NCBI GenBank assembly: GCA_907165275.2
Contig: OU015668.1
Location: 10,039,658-10,103,657, forward strand
From: Zygaena filipendulae
Taxonomy: Eukaryota; Arthropoda; Insecta; Lepidoptera; Zygaenidae
DNA length: 64,000 nucleotides
Direction of reading: 5' to 3'
Shown piece after piece: positions 61,832-64,000 of this stretch (within the stretch, counting starts at the first letter, position 1; each line of letters starts with the position of its first letter). The notes below the pieces were generated by a model. It was not told where the DNA came from. It saw only the letters and a program-made list of their open reading frames with translations, and ran no database searches. The translations under genes were made by a program, and so were the position numbers.

Positions 61832-62880
61832 ATTATCGCGTACGTAATAATCATAACATTTTAGAAGCGCAATAAACGCAAAGAAAGAAAAATAATTTTA
61901 ATTAATACAGCTGACAGATCACGTCATTATGTTCGTGGCCATATTGAATATTTTTATTTTTTCTGTCAGTTGGATCGCCATCAACCATAAAACAACCAAT
62001 AGGAAACTGCCTGCTGCTTTGAAATTTCTACAATCTTTTTTTTTATAATATTTTTAAATGATCATACGCTCGGGTCATTGATATCAAATGCAAATGTTTG
62101 TTATTTTTTGTTGTTTTTTTTATTTATTTGTTTTTAGTTTCTTTGACTCAGTATAACTTCCTACAGAGTCTCTCATCGATGCATTTCAATGGGCGTTTTC
62201 TCAGTAACAATGACAAACAATGATCCGGGGAAGAAACATTATGTTTCTATATAAAATCAGACTTGGCATCAGCCTTAGGGGGAAACCATGAAAAACCTGT
62301 AGAAAGGAAAATGGAAAATAAACAGTATGGACCAAGAATTAGTGATGGTTAGTGTGCGGAAACAGTGAAAAGAGATGAAATAGGGCGTAGGGAGGTTTTC
62401 GTTCCCACAGAGCGTCGTATTGAAGTTCAACTGTGAAGATTTGCTGCCTAAAGTTTCGGTAAATCATCGAAATGCATCTCACCGATGTAAATAACTTTAG
62501 AAGAATTGGCTGTATGGACTTAGTTTCCTTTGCCCATGTAATGGAAAAGCCCATTACATTGGGGTAAATTGAAACAAAAAAAGATTCCTTTGTGATGTTT
62601 TCGTGTTTGGTTCTGGTGAAATTTGGTAAAAAGACTTTGAAATTTGAAAGATTTCCAGCTGTGATCTGTAAATTGGTAATTTGATCGAAACTTTAGAACC
62701 AAAAGAGAATATACTAATATAGTCACTGCGTTCTACAGCTATTACAAGGTATTGCGTGCTACAGCTGTTGCTTCACGTTTGTTACGACAAGACAAGATTA
62801 TGAAGTTGTTGATTCACAAAGAGAAGTGCAGCTGTTTACGTTTACCTTGATTAGTTTTTGAAAATTGTTGTTGTTAATTA
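61832..62880. promoter_or_regulatory. Shared USP32-BRAP upstream region
   Basis: 1049 bp between divergent start codons. USP32 probably initiates in the left 150 bp and BRAP in the right 100 bp. A minus-oriented copy of the promoter-proximal repeat seen upstream of PHF12 lies at about 62440-62540. No TATA box stands out; transcription starts cannot be read from sequence alone. Confidence 0.5.
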
Positions 62881-62956
62881 ATGTCTGTGTCCCTGTGCGT
62901 GTTGAGAGTTGAAATTGACGAGGATCTGCCCGAGATGGCGGACAATCCACCTGATG
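62881..62956 (+). CDS. BRAP: BRAP exon 1
   Basis: ATG at 62881; MSVSLCVLRVEIDEDLPEMA, donor GATG|gtaagc, phase 1. Too short for an open-frame search; recognised from the family N-terminus. Confidence 0.9.
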
Positions 62957-63822
62957 GTAAGCCACCCAAAACTGTTCGACTAGGCAGGTACATGGTGTTT
63001 CAAAATGTTCCGCTTTATGATTTCACATTATTAAAATATTAATGTGAACATTCAGCATTCTTAAAACTTTTTTTTACTTATCTTGATGCAGGTGACTGTG
63101 TTATCTCTTATAAGTAGGTAAATGCTGAACAGATAGGTTTGTCCACAGGCTATTGATCTAATGTTATGGGGATGAAAATTTCTTTTTCCTTGTTTAAATC
63201 ACAGACAAGAGGTTTAAATTCACTTACTGGTATATTTTAGAGAGGTAAAATTTGTAAGTTAGTAAATAGATGTAATCTCTCAAACTACTGAATCAATTCT
63301 TTCACTGATATGAAGCTATAGTATCCCCAAATGACATTGGATACTTTTTACAATCCTGAGGTAGTCCAGAAATTCACTGGGGTGATTATTTTCCATAGCT
63401 AGTCAAAGCAGATGATTATTGTGCTGATCTAGTGACTATAGATAGAGAATAATCATAATCTCATTTGAATAGAGAAATCAAACAATCAAATAAAATGTTC
63501 AATGAAATATTGATATCTTCAAGCAGCTAGCTCAGCTTCAGCAGCTCATAATTTGAATTCAAACAAGACTTTTGAACTATTTTGTAGAGTCGACAAAAGA
63601 ACAAAAGAAACGTGATAGAGGAGCAAGAGAGTCCAAGACAATCACAGTGGAGACATACGCCAGTGTACTCACCGGTCCCAACAATGTGGCCGGTGTGTTG
63701 CCCCCTAACTTCCAACGTTCCTCACCCGCAGAGAGTAGTTCTGATGAGGAAACAATCAGCTTCTTCTGTGGCAATCCACTGATTGAGGTCACTAAGGGTG
63801 TTTTGCATTTGTACAAGGAGAA
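62881..63822 (+). CDS. BRAP: BRAP / IMP (5' part, 2 exons)
   Basis: BRCA1-associated protein, a cytoplasmic RING/UBP-zinc-finger E3 ligase that restrains Ras-MAPK signalling and retains NLS cargo. Exons 62881-62956 and 63588-63822 join as GATG|...|AG in phase. The N-terminus MSVSLCVLRVEI matches human MSVSLVVIRLEL. The conserved ISFFCGNPLIEVTKGVLHLY matches ISFFSGNPSVEIVHGIMHLY at the front of the BRAP2 domain. A basic/Ser-rich linker lies between. The second exon ends GAGAA|gtaagt; the BRAP2, RING, UBP zinc finger and coiled-coil parts lie off the right edge. Confidence 0.93.
62957..63587. other. BRAP intron 1
   Basis: AT-rich; a degraded Helitron-like stretch at about 63240-63400 (TCTCAAACTACTGAATC, ACATTGGATACTTTTTAC). 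No other feature seen. Confidence 0.6.
63588..63822 (+). CDS. BRAP: BRAP exon 2
   Basis: Acceptor ttttgtag|AG, then STKEQKKRDRGARES, SPAESSSDEETISFFCGNP and GVLHLYKE. Donor AA|gtaagt, phase 2. Confidence 0.93.
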
Positions 63823-63897
63823 GTAAGTTTCTCCTTTATATCTATTTAATTGCTTTTCCACTTGTATCGAAATTAATTCTGTAGTTTCCGCAAGAAT

Positions 63898-64000
63898 AGG
63901 GACGTTGACAACATTTAAAAATCAAAATTCTAATTAGTCCATCAGTTAGGAAATAAAAAAATTATGGAAACATTTTTTTGCTTTTTCAAATTAATGAAAA
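63898..64000 (+). mobile_element. CRE-bearing MITE, copy 14 (cut by window edge)
   Basis: GGGACGTTGACAACATTTAA, AAATCAAAATTCTAATTAGT and CCATCAGTTAGG, the left arm of the family. Confidence 0.8.

Overview
The window is animal nuclear DNA, most likely from a butterfly or moth (Lepidoptera). Four conserved animal genes are split into GC-rich exons separated by AT-rich introns. The introns are full of short Helitrons with TC...CTAG ends, tRNA-derived SINEs and fold-back MITEs of the kind common in Lepidoptera. There are no bacterial operons, no CRISPR array and no recognisable complete tRNA or rRNA gene. Exon models were built by hand from protein similarity, splice signals and reading phase. 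All junctions inside each model agree in phase.

Layout. (1) 520-6504, minus strand: the 5' 429 codons of PHF12/Pf1, a double-PHD subunit of the Sin3 histone deacetylase complex. Its C-terminal part lies beyond the left edge. (2) 11110-23873, minus strand: a complete 14-3-3 epsilon gene (six exons, 262 aa), probably with a long 3' UTR below 11110. (3) 23874-28816: intergenic, AT-rich, with a 384-bp inverted-repeat element and a 46-bp tandem repeat. (4) 28817-61831, minus strand: a complete USP32-type ubiquitin-specific protease in 28 exons, about 1739 aa, with EF-hands, a DUSP domain and a split USP catalytic domain. It carries an N-terminal myristoylation-like motif and a C-terminal CAAX box. 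(5) 62881-63822, plus strand: the first two exons of BRAP (BRCA1-associated protein / IMP), head-to-head with USP32.

The most unusual structure is in USP32. The 3' part of coding exon 24, with its 5' splice site, is amplified into a tandem array of about 25 copies (32190-35690) inside the intron just downstream. The array has a 9-monomer, 1274-bp higher-order repeat. A second exon, 21, is partly duplicated in tandem. More generally, about a dozen introns here have a mini- or microsatellite starting within a few bases of the 5' splice site. These look like local expansions of donor-proximal sequence.

The transposable elements give a readable order of events: a TAA-flanked fold-back MITE inside a SINE, a Helitron inside another SINE, a Jockey LINE fragment inside a MITE, and a MITE inside a second MITE. 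The commonest MITE (about 14 copies) carries two TGACGTCA (CRE) palindromes in well-preserved copies. I found no novel multi-gene system. The best candidates for something undescribed are the exon-derived splice-donor satellite and the link between 5' splice sites and tandem repeats.
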